A stretch of DNA of 64,000 bases from Agrypnia vestita. Its lineage: Eukaryota > Arthropoda > Insecta > Trichoptera > Phryganeidae. A program made the translations under genes and the position numbers. This document shows, piece by piece, positions 1 to 12,167 of the stretch. Every line of letters begins with the position of its first letter. The first letter of the stretch is position 1. The stretch spans positions 1-64,000 of the forward strand of contig JADDOH010000316.1 in the NCBI GenBank assembly GCA_016648135.1, read 5' to 3'. Below the pieces are notes generated by a model. The model ran no database searches and was not told the origin of the DNA. It saw only the letters and a list, made by a program, of their open reading frames with translations.

Positions 1-560
1 ATCAACAAACGCTAGTTACTTGTGAGCGTTTGGTGGACTAGTGCTGGTGTCGTTCACTACAGCTTTCTTAAATCTGGCCAGCCGATTACGGCAGATGTCT
101 ATTGTCAGCAACTGCAAACCATGATGGAAAAGCTAGCTGCTAAACAACCGAGGCTGGTTAATCGCTCTAGGCCACTGCTGCTTCATGATAACGCTAGACC
201 ACACACTGCACAACAGACGGCTACCAAATTAGAGGAGCTTCAATTGGAATGTCTAAGACATCCACCATACTCTCCGGACCTTGCCCCAACAGATTACCAT
301 TTTTTTCGAAATTTGGATAACTTCTTGCAAAGGAAAAAATTCAACTCCGATGGGGCAGTCCAAACCGCCTTCAAAGATTTTATTGATTCCCTTCCGAATG
401 GTTTTTTTAGTAAAGGGATCGATGAACTACCTATGAGATGGCAAAAGTGCATAGATAGCAATGGTACATACTTTGATTAAATAAATATATTATAATAAAA
501 AAAAATCGACTTTATGTTCCTCCCATACTAAACGTCAATTTCATATGTAAGGACCTAATA
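1..560 (+). pseudogene. mariner transposase, C-terminal part (pseudogene)
   Basis: Frame 22-480 encodes the C-terminal 152 residues of a mariner-type DDE transposase. HDNARPH holds the second catalytic Asp and SPDLAPTDYH the third; 34 residues separate them, the D34D spacing of mariner. Upstream the same frame has a stop at 13-15 and the 5' part lies outside the window, so this copy is dead or truncated here. After the stop, an A-rich stretch and a terminal-like segment near 535-560 (matching the end of the second copy near 8,755) mark the 3' end of the element. Confidence 0.9.
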
Positions 561-1180
561 TTATACTGCTTTTTGGATGTGTTCTTTATTCATTCTCAAC
601 ATCACATTTTAAAACTGATATATTTGGTGAGTAGAAATGATATGATGCATGTATTTGAAAGCTGTAATACATTTTTTAAATTATGTAATTGATTATCCTG
701 AACCTAAAATAATGAAAGCATCCTATTTCCTTTATAATTGTCAATATTTTTGTAAAAAATACTGAATTTGATGGAGAAGGGAGATGTTTGAGGAGAGTAT
801 CTGAGTTGGCATGAAATTTTGGACTCATGTAACGAAAAGTAATTGTAGCAAACCATTAACCTTGATATCCGTAGCTATTAGTACATATTTTGAATCATTG
901 TTGGTAAATTCAAATAATCTTGCAATTTGTTGTATTGTAATACATATGATCGAGAACAATATTTGTGATAATAAATATATTCGTGATTTAAATTAAAGAA
1001 AGGAAGATTTAATAGAATAAGTTGTTTGGTTTTTCATTATACATATATTTTTATTCAAATATAATTTCGAGTCAAAATCGTAAATTTTAAACAAAAATTG
1101 TAATAAATAAAAGAATATTTCTTAATTCTATTTATTATTAATTATTAGAGATTATTTGAGATGTTTTATCATATTTATTT
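561..1180. other. AT-rich spacer, no feature seen
   Basis: Very AT-rich sequence between the mariner remnant and the next MITE. The short open frame at 811-996 has no recognisable motif or coding composition and is taken as chance. Confidence 0.6.
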
Positions 1181-1473
1181 AAGGCAATCGTATTGCAAAG
1201 TGAGCAAATTTCATATTTTTTTCTTATATCTTCTCTTCCCTTTTTTATCATACTTTTGTGTGAAAAAGATATAATATATCATAAAAGGCCCACAAAGTGC
1301 AGCAATTTTCTTCATTTTTAAAACATCGCAGTTTTGGTTATTTATTAAATATGTAATTTAGTTTGTATCATTTTAATAGATATCTTTTTCATACAAAAAT
1401 GTGAAAAAAAACGCAAGAGAAGATGTGAGATAAAATTATGAAATTTGCTCACATTGCAAGACAAAATGCCTTA
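1181..1473. repeat. MITE-like element with long inverted ends
   Basis: The left end starts AAGGCAATCG, runs through TTGCAAAGTGAGCAAA, and is answered by the reverse complement at 1,440-1,473. Inner segments also pair (AAAAAGATAT against ATATCTTTTT), so most of the element folds back. No coding capacity. Superfamily not determined. Confidence 0.7.
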
Positions 1474-1831
1474 ACAAAATAGTATACACTTAAAGTACCT
1501 ATATGTAGTTGCGTAAAATGAATGTGAACAATTTTATTTCTAATGATTTCTAAATCCCTTAGACCCTAAATCGTAATTAAAATCATTTTATTCTGATCCT
1601 ATTAAAGCAGGATTTAATATAATGTTTATTTAATATATAATATGAAATTATATTACATACTTAATATTTCGTCTTCATTTTTTTTTCCAAATTAAATTAA
1701 AAAAATAATAAATATTCAATATATATATTAAAAATATTTAAGTATATATGAAAAAATGAAACATTTTTATCATGTAACAATATGAAAATCAAACTTTTAA
1801 AATATGTATATTTTATTTTTGTATATGTAAG

Positions 1832-1957
1832 TTAACCATTCACACCGTTAATTACAGCGTTGGCATTAAATAATTGATGATTATTTCTTAGGTGGCAGCG
1901 CGGCGTCCTGATTTTCTCTTTCTCTGGATTTCCGGCAATAAACAAAGCCAGCTGCTC
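1832..1957 (-). CDS. Lsd-1: Lsd-1 terminal coding exon (tentative)
   Basis: Acceptor ttttag at 1,959-1,958. In phase 0 with exon 8 it reads EQLALFIAGNPEKEKIRTP and ends at TAA (1,832-1,834). A second frame of the same exon reads AAGFVYCRKSRERENQDAAL and stops at 1,881; it would need a phase-1 upstream exon. Phase favours the first reading, but amino-acid texture does not settle it. Confidence 0.45.
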   Translation of the reverse strand, partial: EQLALFIAGNPEKEKIRTPRCHLRNNHQLFNANAVINGVNG

Positions 1958-2038
1958 CTAAAATTGTTTGAAAAACACACAAAACATAAAAATATTATAT
2001 TTTCAGCAAGGAATTCAGTAATTGGGATTGTATTGCGC

Positions 2039-2166
2039 AGTTGTATTACATGTTGTATAATCTGAGATTATACAATCTTATTATAAAATCTGAGATTATA
2101 CAACATGTAATATATTATAGTACATGTTGTACAATCTGAGATTATACAACATGTACTATAATTCAT
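2039..2166. repeat. nested dyads of ACATGTTGTATAATCTGAGA
   Basis: The motif ACATGTTGTA(T/C)AATCTGAGATTATACAACA-type is itself palindromic around TCTGAGATTATA and occurs twice with a third half copy between. Hairpin-forming, non-coding, in the last Lsd-1 intron. Confidence 0.7.
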
Positions 2167-2499
2167 TATGGTAAATTATGGTGACGGTAAATTACGATTC
2201 ATTACCATAAAAATCAAAACACACACGCTGGGACAACAGAACTAGAGCTCAAGTAAGACAGTACCTAGCAATACATTAGTACTACTTTTGGATGGAAGAA
2301 CTGTACATATATTGCATCAAAATTATACAATAAATTAAAATCAAATTGGTCGAATTTGCAAACCTCAACAAAGGTTAAATTTAAACAAATTGATACTAGC
2401 TAATATCATAAATCAATAGACACAGGAGCTAGAAGAAATATTATAAGTTTGCTTTATATGTAGGTACAATATCTTTACTATGTTTTCTCTCTTCTTATA

Positions 2500-2960
2500 T
2501 ATTTTATTTTTACTTATGTATGTACTTTTTACTATAACTTTACTTTATTTTTCTTTCTTATTTTATTTTTTCGTATTTTAATTGTACTTTTGTATATTAT
2601 AATACATGTGCTTTACACATAGACAACTGCTTTATACCTTTATATATAATATTATATCAAATTCTCCGCTAAAACAAATATGTATAAATATTATTGTACG
2701 TAGATTATGTTTATTGTGCTTACTTATGTATTTTATTTTTTACTTTTTTCTCTTTTTTTCATTACGTTTTTTTAAATTATTTCTTTTTTTCTGTTATTAT
2801 GCCTTTTATGTTTGACATATGATTTAATACATCTGTTACTCAGCTACAAATCTACATCAACACACAGGAACATGCCCAAGGGCTAGTTGAGTGGCAATTC
2901 CAAAAAATGTGTAAATTGTATTTAAGTTGAAAAATTTGTAAATTTGGATTCTTAATTAAA
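2500..2960 (+). repeat. dispersed repeat, copy A
   Basis: T-rich sequence followed by a segment (about 2,825-2,955) that matches 35,505-35,645 in the same orientation: shared blocks around CAGGAAC, CCCAAGG, CTAGTT, GGCAATTC and TTGTATTTAAGTT. The neighbouring 35.6 kb element looks Penelope-like, so this may be the tail of that family. Confidence 0.5.
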
Positions 2961-3203
2961 AAAGAAGATTAAAGAGGTAATATTGCGCAATCAGATTGTA
3001 GGTACATGAAAAAAATAAGCTAATAAGCTAAAAAATGTTAAAAATCAACAAAGTTAACATTAAGCATGATTATCACGCTGTTAAAATGTTGTTCGAAGGT
3101 GGTTTCTGAGGTATTTTAAATGTAAAAGACAGACCAGAATCTAATATAATTGGCATGTCTCGAATATTCAGTACATAAATCTCTTAGGTTTATATTTCCA
3201 TAC

Positions 3204-3314
3204 CAATATTTTCAAGGAGTGATGTTGCAATTCCTTTAAGAGTATTCGGAACTTTGACGTCATTTCCACTGTTTTCACAGATACGGTCTTCTTTATATCG
3301 TCATAAGGTACTTT
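3204..3314 (-). CDS. Lsd-1: Lsd-1 coding exon 8 (probable)
   Basis: Acceptor ctgtaatc/ag ... ttacag, then 37 codons starting KVPYDDIKKTVSVK, and a donor gtatgg. Phase 0 both sides, so it fits exon 7. If the donor is not used, the frame reads on 11 more codons (VWKYKPKRFMY) to a stop, giving an alternative C-terminus. Confidence 0.65.
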
Positions 3315-4602
3315 CTGTAATCAAACAATTTTAATTTTGCCTTTAGAATGATCATTTGTTTCAAATTTGTGAACAATTTCAAAAGAAATTAAAATATTAG
3401 GTATTAGAAACAAAATCTTTCTATTCATATAATATTATTAGAAATATATCTATCATTCTATAAATAAAATGTTACTAGAAACAAAATATAGCTAGAAAAA
3501 AAACAGACTTTCACTCAACCATAATCTTTCAACTGAATGAAATAAATTTAAAATACACATGTGTAATGTGTTTTTTTGCATGTCCCGTCAATGGCTAGAC
3601 ATACAAATTTATCTGATCTTTAGGAGCTCAAGAAGACAGACTCGTCCTGTCCTATTCCTTGTAGACCTGTCCTTTATATTGTTCAGAAAATGAATAAGTT
3701 CTTAAATATATAGATAGATAATTGACATCACTGAAATGAATTCCAGAGAAGAAGGCTATTCACTTTTAGATCAAATAAACTAACTGACAGTTACTGGACA
3801 ATGTACATAAATCGTCACTCCTTGCCTTGCCTCATGCGTCCTGCCGGGAAAAAGAAGGAAAAATGATTGTCCAAGCAGCTAAGGAGATGGGATAACATCT
3901 AAGATCACTAAGCCCAGTGGACGACACAGAGAGATGTACTTTTAAAGTTTTTTCTCATTGTGTCACGAATCTTTTATTTTTAAAAATATGAATGTCACAG
4001 CTTTATCATTTAACCAACCCTCATAAACTTTAGAATTTGAAAGAGATCTCATTTCAATAACTTTCATTCTTTCTCATCAAAAATCTAATAAACAAAGTCC
4101 CTCATAAAATTTTAAGAATGGACACTTTCATTTCACATTGTAAATTTTTTTATACAATATTGACTTTAATGTTGGTAAAATATTTGGGTGTGCAAAAAAA
4201 TAAAATTAATTTGATGTTTACATACATTTATTTGAGATCCGTACATATATTTTAAAAAATACCTGTATAATAAACTTTCAAATTAATCACACTGATGTAA
4301 TATATACAATACACAATGATAATATATATTTTTATGGAAGCTACTGTGTATATATTTTTATGGATAAGGAATGATTTACAAAAATTATATTTTAATACAT
4401 ATATGTCAGGATATTTAAAAATATTTAAATAATGTGTATCACGATAAAAGACTTAATGTCCATTTAGTCTGAAATTCGTAAGAAGAATGATATTTAAATC
4501 AAAAATATTTCTGAAAGCTTTGACAAACAGAGGACTGCTAAACTTTTGCCGTTCTTGCGGAGTGATTAGTGATGATAGTCGAAAGTTGCTGAAGTGATTT
4601 AC

Positions 4603-4669
4603 CTGAATCAAAGAACTGGCCACCCCAAGGAAATCGAGGGTTGTATCACGGATAGCGCGAACTGCACTT
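4603..4669 (-). CDS. Lsd-1: Lsd-1 coding exon 7
   Basis: Short exon between acceptor ttccag and donor gtaaat; phase 2 in, phase 0 out. Encodes SAVRAIRDTTLDFLGVASSL then IQ, an amphipathic helix continuing the droplet-binding region. It joins exon 6 in frame. Confidence 0.75.
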
Positions 4670-4989
4670 CTGGAAGAAATGAAATAAAATAAATTTATAC
4701 ATTTGTATTTTGAAAATGATATTCGTGATGTTTTTTTATTAATATTCCACTTTATTCACAACAAATTACTTGACCTCTACCCACAATTACTGATCACTAC
4801 CGTAGGCTTGCCAACAAATAAACTCGATATATTTTTATTTTGCTGATACATTTTGTAACTGATATGTTTTATTTTAGCAATAAACACATTATTATCAAAA
4901 TATTTATCAGTACTGAACATAAACTTAAAAAAACTATTAAATATTTATGAATGTGCTACCAACCAACTTCCTAACTGTTGTTTATTATA

Positions 4990-5275
4990 GCATGTTTCAA
5001 AGCAAAAAATCAATAGAATTCAACATTTATCTTCACTTAGCTTTTAATGACCACCAAAAGGTGTTTGAGTCAATTGAGACATGGGCAATCATACAAAGTC
5101 TCAAAAATGCAAGAGTTGATTCAAGGTATAAGTACAAGATCATTTATGAGAACGTAACCATAAGTGTACAAACAAAATTAAGATTCAAAAAGGTGATACT
5201 ATTTCACCAAAACTCTTCACTTTAGCTCTGGAAAACATTTATAAAACTTTTATCTGGGAAATTAGAGTTTTTTGA
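4990..5275 (+). pseudogene. LINE reverse transcriptase fragment
   Basis: Frame 4,947-5,225 includes LAFNDHQKVFESIETWAIIQ and YENVTISVQT, a decayed form of the LINE RT region usually reading AF.DY.KAFDS. After a frameshift near 5,190 the next block reads GDTISPKLFTLALEN, the conserved RT motif (GDxISPKLF). Catalytic FADD region absent. Lies in the Lsd-1 intron 6-7. Confidence 0.75.
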
Positions 5276-6180
5276 TGTGTAACATCTTTCCTCTTGCTTT
5301 CCTGCAATTTGTGGCAGTGATTTCATGAAAAAGGACAGAAATGCATAACAGGAAATAAGACATCGGGGAAGCGCGCGCAATTTCATTTAACCAATGAGCG
5401 CGCGATGGAAAAAAAATCATCATTTACAAACAAATCAGTATCCAGCAAGTGCCATAACAGCGAAGACACACACTTCCAACAGCCAGCCTTTCTGATTTTG
5501 TATAACGTGGCTGGTGTCAAGCGTGTGTATGTTGTAACTTTGATATTTTGGCTTATATCTTTGAAACTATCCAATAAATACTTAATTTTTTTTTCATAAA
5601 TGTAAACAATAACTACACTTAATGATTTACATTTGCAAATTTTATGTAATTTATGTGATTATTTTTAAATATTTATTCAAAGTTTTCATACAATGTGTAT
5701 GGCGGCACACTACCGCCATCTATGAAAATAAATAAAAACATACAATGCATTGTTTATTTTTAACCCGGTAGCCAGTACCATTTTTTAATTAAACATCTGG
5801 AGAAAGACTCGGGCACGTGGACGGCAACTACACAACATACCTGCCACCGACTCTCCGAAAATCATCATAAATTACTTTAAGAGCAGGGCTTATCTAAAAC
5901 ACGAACCATTAATTTAAGAAGATTTTTGTTTGCCCCAATTATTTTAAATATTTGAGGTTACATTTCTGTAAATATGAGTTTTAATTCTTTTCATGAAGCT
6001 CAATAAAATAATCGAGAATGATCAGCGTAGACTTTTATAACTGAATATTTGAGCGTCATTAACATATAATTTTGTCTTCATTTTTACTTCTATTGCGCAT
6101 ACAATTTTATTTATTTATTTTTAATCAGAGATGCGAACATTTAATAAGTGTCACATCAAGCTAAGCTAAATGCTTGTGCT

Positions 6181-6272
6181 ATGAAAATAGGACTAATTTG
6201 CTGGTCACCTGGATTAGGGCTCTACTTGTGGATCGATAGGCAAGTATCTTAACCACTAGACAAACAAGTAAG
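6181..6272 (-). repeat. possible tRNA-derived SINE fragment
   Basis: On the minus strand TAGTGGTTAAGATACTTGCC resembles a pol III A box. A short block (ACTAATTTGCTGGT) recurs at 34,979-34,993. Degraded; weak call. Confidence 0.35.
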
Positions 6273-6324
6273 TAGGATGTTATTTCATAATTCAGGTAAA
6301 TACAAAGTTTATATTGGAACATAC

Positions 6325-6515
6325 CTTGGCATCTTCACCGCCCCACTGCTGGTGAAGTTAATGAGATGGACAAGCCTCCTGGCGGACTCCCTGGTCAACA
6401 TAACGATCAGCTGCTCCAGGGTAGCCGGTCTGGCCTGGTTACCAGGCTCATCCTTGCTTAGTTCGGCCCAAAGCTCGCAGGCCTTCTTGTATGCCAACTT
6501 AGGATCTGTCACTAT
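6325..6515 (-). CDS. Lsd-1: Lsd-1 coding exon 6
   Basis: Acceptor tatcag region at 6,517-6,516, donor gtatgt; phase 0 in, phase 2 out. About 63 residues: DPKLAYKKACELWAELSKDE, NQARPATLEQLIVMLTRES and RRLVHLINFTSSG, all characteristic of Lsd-1. Confidence 0.9.
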
Positions 6516-7079
6516 CTGAAAAAATAAATTATCATATTGTTGGAGGTAACAGGTGTATAGACATCTGCTTTTCATTGCTAACCATGAAACCGCTAAACAT
6601 TGAATTTTTTTATCTCTGCCAGACTGATATGTGATGGCAAAATAATTAAAACAATGTTTTAGTTATTTTGTTTATAAAATGGTTCCACAAAGGTAATTTG
6701 AAAATTTTGAAGAAATAGTAATAGTAAGTATTTTAACAGGTGGACACACAATTTGAGTTCTGAGATTTGTATCTGATTGTATCGATTTAACTGATTTTTC
6801 TGATTCTGTTAACCGATTTTTCACAATTCTTTCGTTCCTTAGAATACTCGCTGTATGATAAAAAAATTATTACTAAATTTTAGTCATATAAATAATCATA
6901 CACAGATATTTTTTTATGAAAACCCTATGATGATGGATACAAATTATGGAAAAAATGGAAACGAGCAAACAAAAATTTTAATTTCTTTCCAGTTCCTCTA
7001 ATATATAATTTTTTTATACAAATACCTATTGCAATTCAGAAGTCATTAAATTAATCAATTATCTCAATTTATCATTATC

Positions 7080-7162
7080 ACAATCATCATTACTATAATC
7101 ATCAGAATTACTGTCATTATCACAATCAGTATCACTACCATTACCACTATCACTACACTAAT
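7080..7162 (+). repeat. degenerate ATC/ATT microsatellite
   Basis: Imperfect trinucleotide array (ATC, ATT, ACC units) over about 80 bases inside the Lsd-1 intron 5-6. Confidence 0.8.
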
Positions 7163-7465
7163 CCCAGGGTTGTACCCTCCATGCAAGGTCGCTTGGCATT
7201 CAAAGGTGTCATAGGGCACTGTGAAATTTCATACATTAAAAAAATTCAGAAACTTTTTAAGTTATGAAATTTAAAATATTAAAAAGAAACAACCTTGAAT
7301 TTGTTACACATCAGGCAGCACCGTCTATATGTCAGGGGCTAGACCTGGTGTGGTCCTGACCATACCAAACCAAAACATATAGGTATATTATATAACATTC
7401 CAATAATGAAGATGCTAGATTTATTGTTTCTAATTGTAATTTAAACATAATCTTGCTATATTTAC

Positions 7466-7647
7466 CAATTCAGAAACGTAGACCAGCACGTGGATCGCTT
7501 CTGTGGTCTGCTCCTTGAGCGCCCTGGCTTCCATGAGGGTCCTGCGCGATATCCTTCTACCCAGTTTCCGAGAGAACCTATCAGCGTGCTGAAGGGTCTG
7601 CACTGCGCGCTGCTTAGCTCCCGATGCTTCCTCTTTTACAGGTTCCG
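7466..7647 (-). CDS. Lsd-1: Lsd-1 coding exon 5
   Basis: Acceptor ttttag, donor gtaaat; phase 1 in, phase 0 out. About 61 residues, basic and amphipathic: HADRFSRKLGRRISRRTL then EARALKEQTTEAIHVLVYV. Arg-Arg-x-Ser sites such as RRIS fit kinase A targets known in the family (inference). Confidence 0.9.
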
Positions 7648-8039
7648 CTAAAATCATCAAATGAAATCATCCAAATTATTATACTTCATCACATGTTTTT
7701 ACATTTTTATGTCCCATAGTCTAAGTCTAAAACAAATCTCCTGCAACTGCTAAGGACAACACACTAAGGGCCAGTGTCAATGGAATGAGACTCGACGAGA
7801 TAAATCTCAGAGATTTAGTTGAGATACATCACAGCACCTGTGTTCAACCGTGATATATGCGTGTCGGGATGTTCATCTTTAGATAAACTCAGATATTAGC
7901 ATGAGATTGGTAAGAACAGACAACCTTGTTGCCTCAAACTCATGAGTTCGATTTGATTCCTTCATGACATTCCTTTTTCAAAATATGTTATTCATTTGTT
8001 TATTTTTATATTGATTCTTTTTAGGAAATTGGTAAAATA

Positions 8040-8757
8040 AAGAAGCTCTCAAAGTAGGTACCATATGAACTTACTGTAGGACAACAGAAAACTCGCATTG
8101 GGACTTGCCTTAATTAGTTGAGTCGGCGTATTAATGAGGGAATTCTGAATCAGATTTTTACTTGTGATGAAAAGTGGATCCTGTTTTACAATCGGAAACG
8201 TTTGTCGCAATCGTTGGACCCAGGGAAGGCAGCCAAACAATGTTAAGTCAAAAGAAACTGCTTGCGACTGAATGGTGGATCGGTGCCGGCATTATTCATT
8301 ACAGTTTCTTGAGACCTGGCACAATTACTGCAAAGGTTGTCAAGAATTGAGAATGATGATGGACAAGCTCGCTATCAAACAAACGAGACTTGTCAATTGC
8401 TCTTGTCAACTACTTCTCCACAACAATACTTGTCCACACATAGCACAACGAACCGTCTTAAAATTACAGGAGCTTCGACTGGAATCTCTCTTTCACCCAC
8501 CTTACTTGCAAGACTTTAAAATGTCAACTCTGATGAGGCAGTGAAAAATGCCTTTAAAGAATTCATCCATTCCTGTCCCCAGGATTTCTATAGCAAGGGC
8601 ATCAAAGAACTTCCTTTAAAATGGCAAAAGTTCATGGACAATATTAGCTTAAATTAAAAAACATTAGTTTCATAAAAAACATTGTTTGAATTTTTCTTTA
8701 AAATAGCCTCAGAACAATATATTAAATGACAATTTCATGAGTAAAGATCTAATATTT
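8040..8757 (+). pseudogene. mariner transposase pseudogene
   Basis: Recognisable along its length in broken frames: VPYELT near 8,058, TCDEKWILFYNRKR near 8,160 (first catalytic Asp in CDEKW), then after frameshifts a block with LLLHNNTCPH, where the usual HDNARPH has lost its Asp. Stops and frameshifts make it non-functional. The 3' end (near 8,735-8,757) matches that of the first mariner copy. Confidence 0.85.
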
Positions 8758-8759
8758 GT

Positions 8760-9480
8760 CTTCTAATATACTGATGATTGGCAACTAAACCTGCAACAGT
8801 TAAATCTCAGCTATCAAGCATTGTTGTATGTAATCGAATACCAATCACGAAATCGCAGTCGGTTTAGTAAATCAGTCTATATGACTCTAATGTGCAATAT
8901 GAGGTAATTTTTGATCCGGATGTTGATCCCATCGTGCCCCAGACAACATTTATCAAAAGGTCGAGATGCAGGTTCAAATGTTTTCGCTTTATAGAATGTA
9001 ATCGAGTTACAAATTCCACGTTTGATAACACTAGCTCTCATGAAATGCAATTAAATAGATAATTACATCATAAACAGGCTAGACTAGATACCATTATCTT
9101 TATTAAGTGTACTATTAAGTTAATTTAGTACCTTCCAGGGCACCGTGTACCCAAGAGAAAGTTCATCAGCTGCCGCATGATAAATCAACCTTATAATAGT
9201 TAGTAATTCAAATAACGATCCTATGGTTAGTAAAACAATAAATATTTTATTTTTTATAAATATTTTATTGTGATGTTACAATTTCAGAACATAGATCTAA
9301 AATATTTATAAAAAAATTAGATGAATCTATGTATTGAAGAAATATTTAGTTATCACAGAGAAATGGGATAATAAATACCTAAGTATATAGCTTACGTAAA
9401 GTAGAAATTTTTAAATGGGTATCACAATAAAATTTATAAAAAGGTTTTCCAGTTTGGAAAAGTTTTGGGTTTCCGAATAC
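8760..9480. other. Lsd-1 intron, nothing recognised
   Basis: AT-rich intron sequence. One small hairpin of AAATATTTTAT repeats at about 9,240-9,270. No coding signal. Confidence 0.5.
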
Positions 9481-9990
9481 GCATTTACTTACTTACTTAC
9501 CATCACACTGTTTTCTGAGGGGTTTGGCAGAGATGATAGAGTGCCACTCTCTTCAGTCCTGACACACGACTCTTGCCTCATCCAAATTCACACACCTTTG
9601 CATATAAGCTCAACGATTGTTGATGTTCCTAACAGGACCATCTTCCAGTATTTGGTTAATCTGGTCAGGCCACGTTTTCTGCGATCGCCTTCTCTTTCTG
9701 GCGCACATGCGTCATATATTTTTCTTACCGTTATTTCCTCAATTTCTTTCATGCCACATGCCCAAATCATCTGAGCGACCCTTTTTTAATTTTTTTAAAT
9801 ATGCTGAGATCAGCTTTACATTCTTTCCTAATATCTTCATTCTTTACACTATCATAAATGGATTTAGCACATACACATCTATGTGATCTCATCTCCATTG
9901 CATTGAGTCAACTATCGTTTCTCTTCTGCCAGCTCCAGGCTTCACTTCCGTATATCAGTGTTGGTACCAGATTCCAATGTGTAGCGTTAG
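9481..9990 (-). pseudogene. LINE reverse transcriptase 3' remnant
   Basis: Minus-strand frames, broken by shifts, read TLIYGSEAWSWQKRNDS, KNEDIRKECKADLS and, further on, KRGLTRLTKYWKM: the C-terminal region after the RT catalytic core of a LINE. The 3' end is a short TAAG-type tandem tail at 9,485-9,501. Same family as 41,575-41,880. Confidence 0.8.
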
Positions 9991-11962
9991 TGTTGCCTCG
10001 GTAGACATATTTAATTTAAGTAAATAATAATTTAAACAATTATGTGCATATAATAATTTGCTTCTAGGCAAATGAGTCTGGAAAATATCCAAATCAATTT
10101 ACTTCACAATAATATCTCATATATATGTAGGTATTTCAAAATTAATTTGGAATATTTTGTAAAAATTTGAAAAATTGAATTAAAAACAATCGGCTGTACA
10201 GAATATTTGGCTGACATATGTAATCTGATTAGAAATTTTCAATTCAAAAAGATTTGATAAATAACGCATATCCAAAACCCATATCAAATATTAAATAATT
10301 AATATATTATCGCAAACATGCAGAGATCACGGTACCGAGTGCAAAAGCACTTACTAGGCTATATACGTTTATAAATTATGATATCAATTCATATCCATGG
10401 ACCAACAATTGTTTGTGTAAACATGAGTTTACTTAAATATTTATTATATTAAATATAACGATTAGTTTAACAAAATAATATTAAAAAAGGAGCATTCAGC
10501 TGTTTATTATCTATCAAGGGAAATCTGCCAGGATAAAACGATTACGTATTAATAAATGCTGAAGCCAGTAGAATGTAAAATATTGATTATAAATCTATCT
10601 GTAATACAGGATTCTTATAACTGCAAAGTAAATCGTATCAAAACAACAAAATTATTTTTTCTTAACCCTTTGTCCTATTTCGTCGTATTTTCAACATGTT
10701 GATAATCCAACACGCACTATCTAATCAATCAGTGTTCTAGACATTGTCTGTGTATTTTTATGAAAATAATCCATTTAGAAACCGACCAGACTCTTCAATG
10801 TAGATTAACAAGGCGCACTTGGCTCTTATATATCAATGTTTCTTTTCTGATCCCATATTGTTTCATTGCAGAAAATTTTCTGTCGACTGGATTTAGGACT
10901 ACAACTAGTGATACTTTGAGCATTCAATGAAATGTTATCACAAAACAAAACTTTTCTTAAAATTCGTTCCACTAGAAAGTAATTGAGGCAACATTGTGAC
11001 AATATTGGCAGCAGTACACGAATATCAAATTTTGGATATAATTATCAGTTTTATAAATATCAGACAATTTTTATGATTTCAGCAGTTAATAATATTTAGT
11101 CCAGCCAAAGAGGACTCCCTGATAAATAAGAAAATGTTTCCCGATGCCCTAAAATCTTTGTTTGCGTATAATAATATCAATGATATATATACTCGGAGCA
11201 TAGAGTATTTCATTAAAAGAAAAGGAAGACAACGAATATGATATATTTAACTTACCAAAATCAATCTACCTATCTTAAATATCACAAATGATGAAGGTAG
11301 TGAAATAATTTAATGTTATTATATATGTAAGTACCTCTTACTTGGATAAATATATATTGAACATTAATATAGGTATGTGTGTAATGGAATTTTACTTCTC
11401 TTGTGCATGTTTCAACAATCTCAGATATAATCATATTGAATAATAAAAGGTCATTTGTTTACGCCGGGTCAAAAACCATAATATGCAGTCTATCACTCAA
11501 TTTCCCTCGTATCACGGGATGGAAGAATGAATTTTGCATGCAACTCAATGTGGTTTTTGTAATGCTTGACCGCACTTTTTGTTATGCTAAGTATCGCACT
11601 TGAAACAAAAGTTTTAGTAAACAAAATTTTCCTATGTGTATATGTATGTATTTGTTTTTATATTAGTGTATTTTTCTATCGCTCTCGAGTGCAGAGATTA
11701 AAGTTTCGACCTTTTGAACCATGGACAAGACTGTTTCAACTCATACTTCCGAATGATGAAATAAATATTTAAAATAGATTTTTTTACTATCTATGAAAGA
11801 CAAAGAGGTATCGGTTTTATTCAGTTTTCTGTTCCTGGCCTTGGTAGATATGTTTCGTTTAATAACTTTTTTTGTACAATACTTTACCTATCTTACCACT
11901 ATGGTAAGAATGTTGTTGTTAAGTCGAATATGGTGTTCGTTTATTATTTTGTTCGTACTTAC
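9991..11962. other. Lsd-1 intron, AT-rich
   Basis: About 2 kb of intron without recognisable repeat or gene. Open frames at 11,403-11,772 have no motif and are taken as chance. Confidence 0.5.
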
Positions 11963-12167
11963 GTTCTTTGTCATCCTGTACGTCGGCCGGGAGATACTTG
12001 TCTACGTAGATATCCGCTCTGTCGAGTACGCTGTCCACCTTATCCGCCGCAAATGCGGTCATCCTGGAGTCAAGGACTGCCGATCCCAACTGCTTCACAG
12101 AGTCGGCTCTCCTGAGAACTGGCTTCACTATGTACGAGCTCATGTAGTCCTGAGCGTTTGAGTATAT
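11963..12167 (-). CDS. Lsd-1: Lsd-1 coding exon 4
   Basis: Acceptor tgcag, donor gtaagt; phase 0 in, phase 1 out (residues about 106-174). Contains DYMSSYIVKPVLRRADSVKQ and the acidic segment DKYLPADVQDDKE typical of Lsd-1. Confidence 0.9.

Noticed and set aside
6277..6519. Plus-strand open frame of 80 codons
   Set aside because: It is the opposite strand of Lsd-1 exon 6 (6,325-6,515) and has no independent motif.
9415..9886. Plus-strand frames of 119 and 89 codons
   Set aside because: They are the reverse of the LINE ORF2 remnant on the minus strand.
11793..12161. Plus-strand open frame of 122 codons
   Set aside because: Its second half is the reverse of Lsd-1 exon 4; the first half is AT-rich intron.
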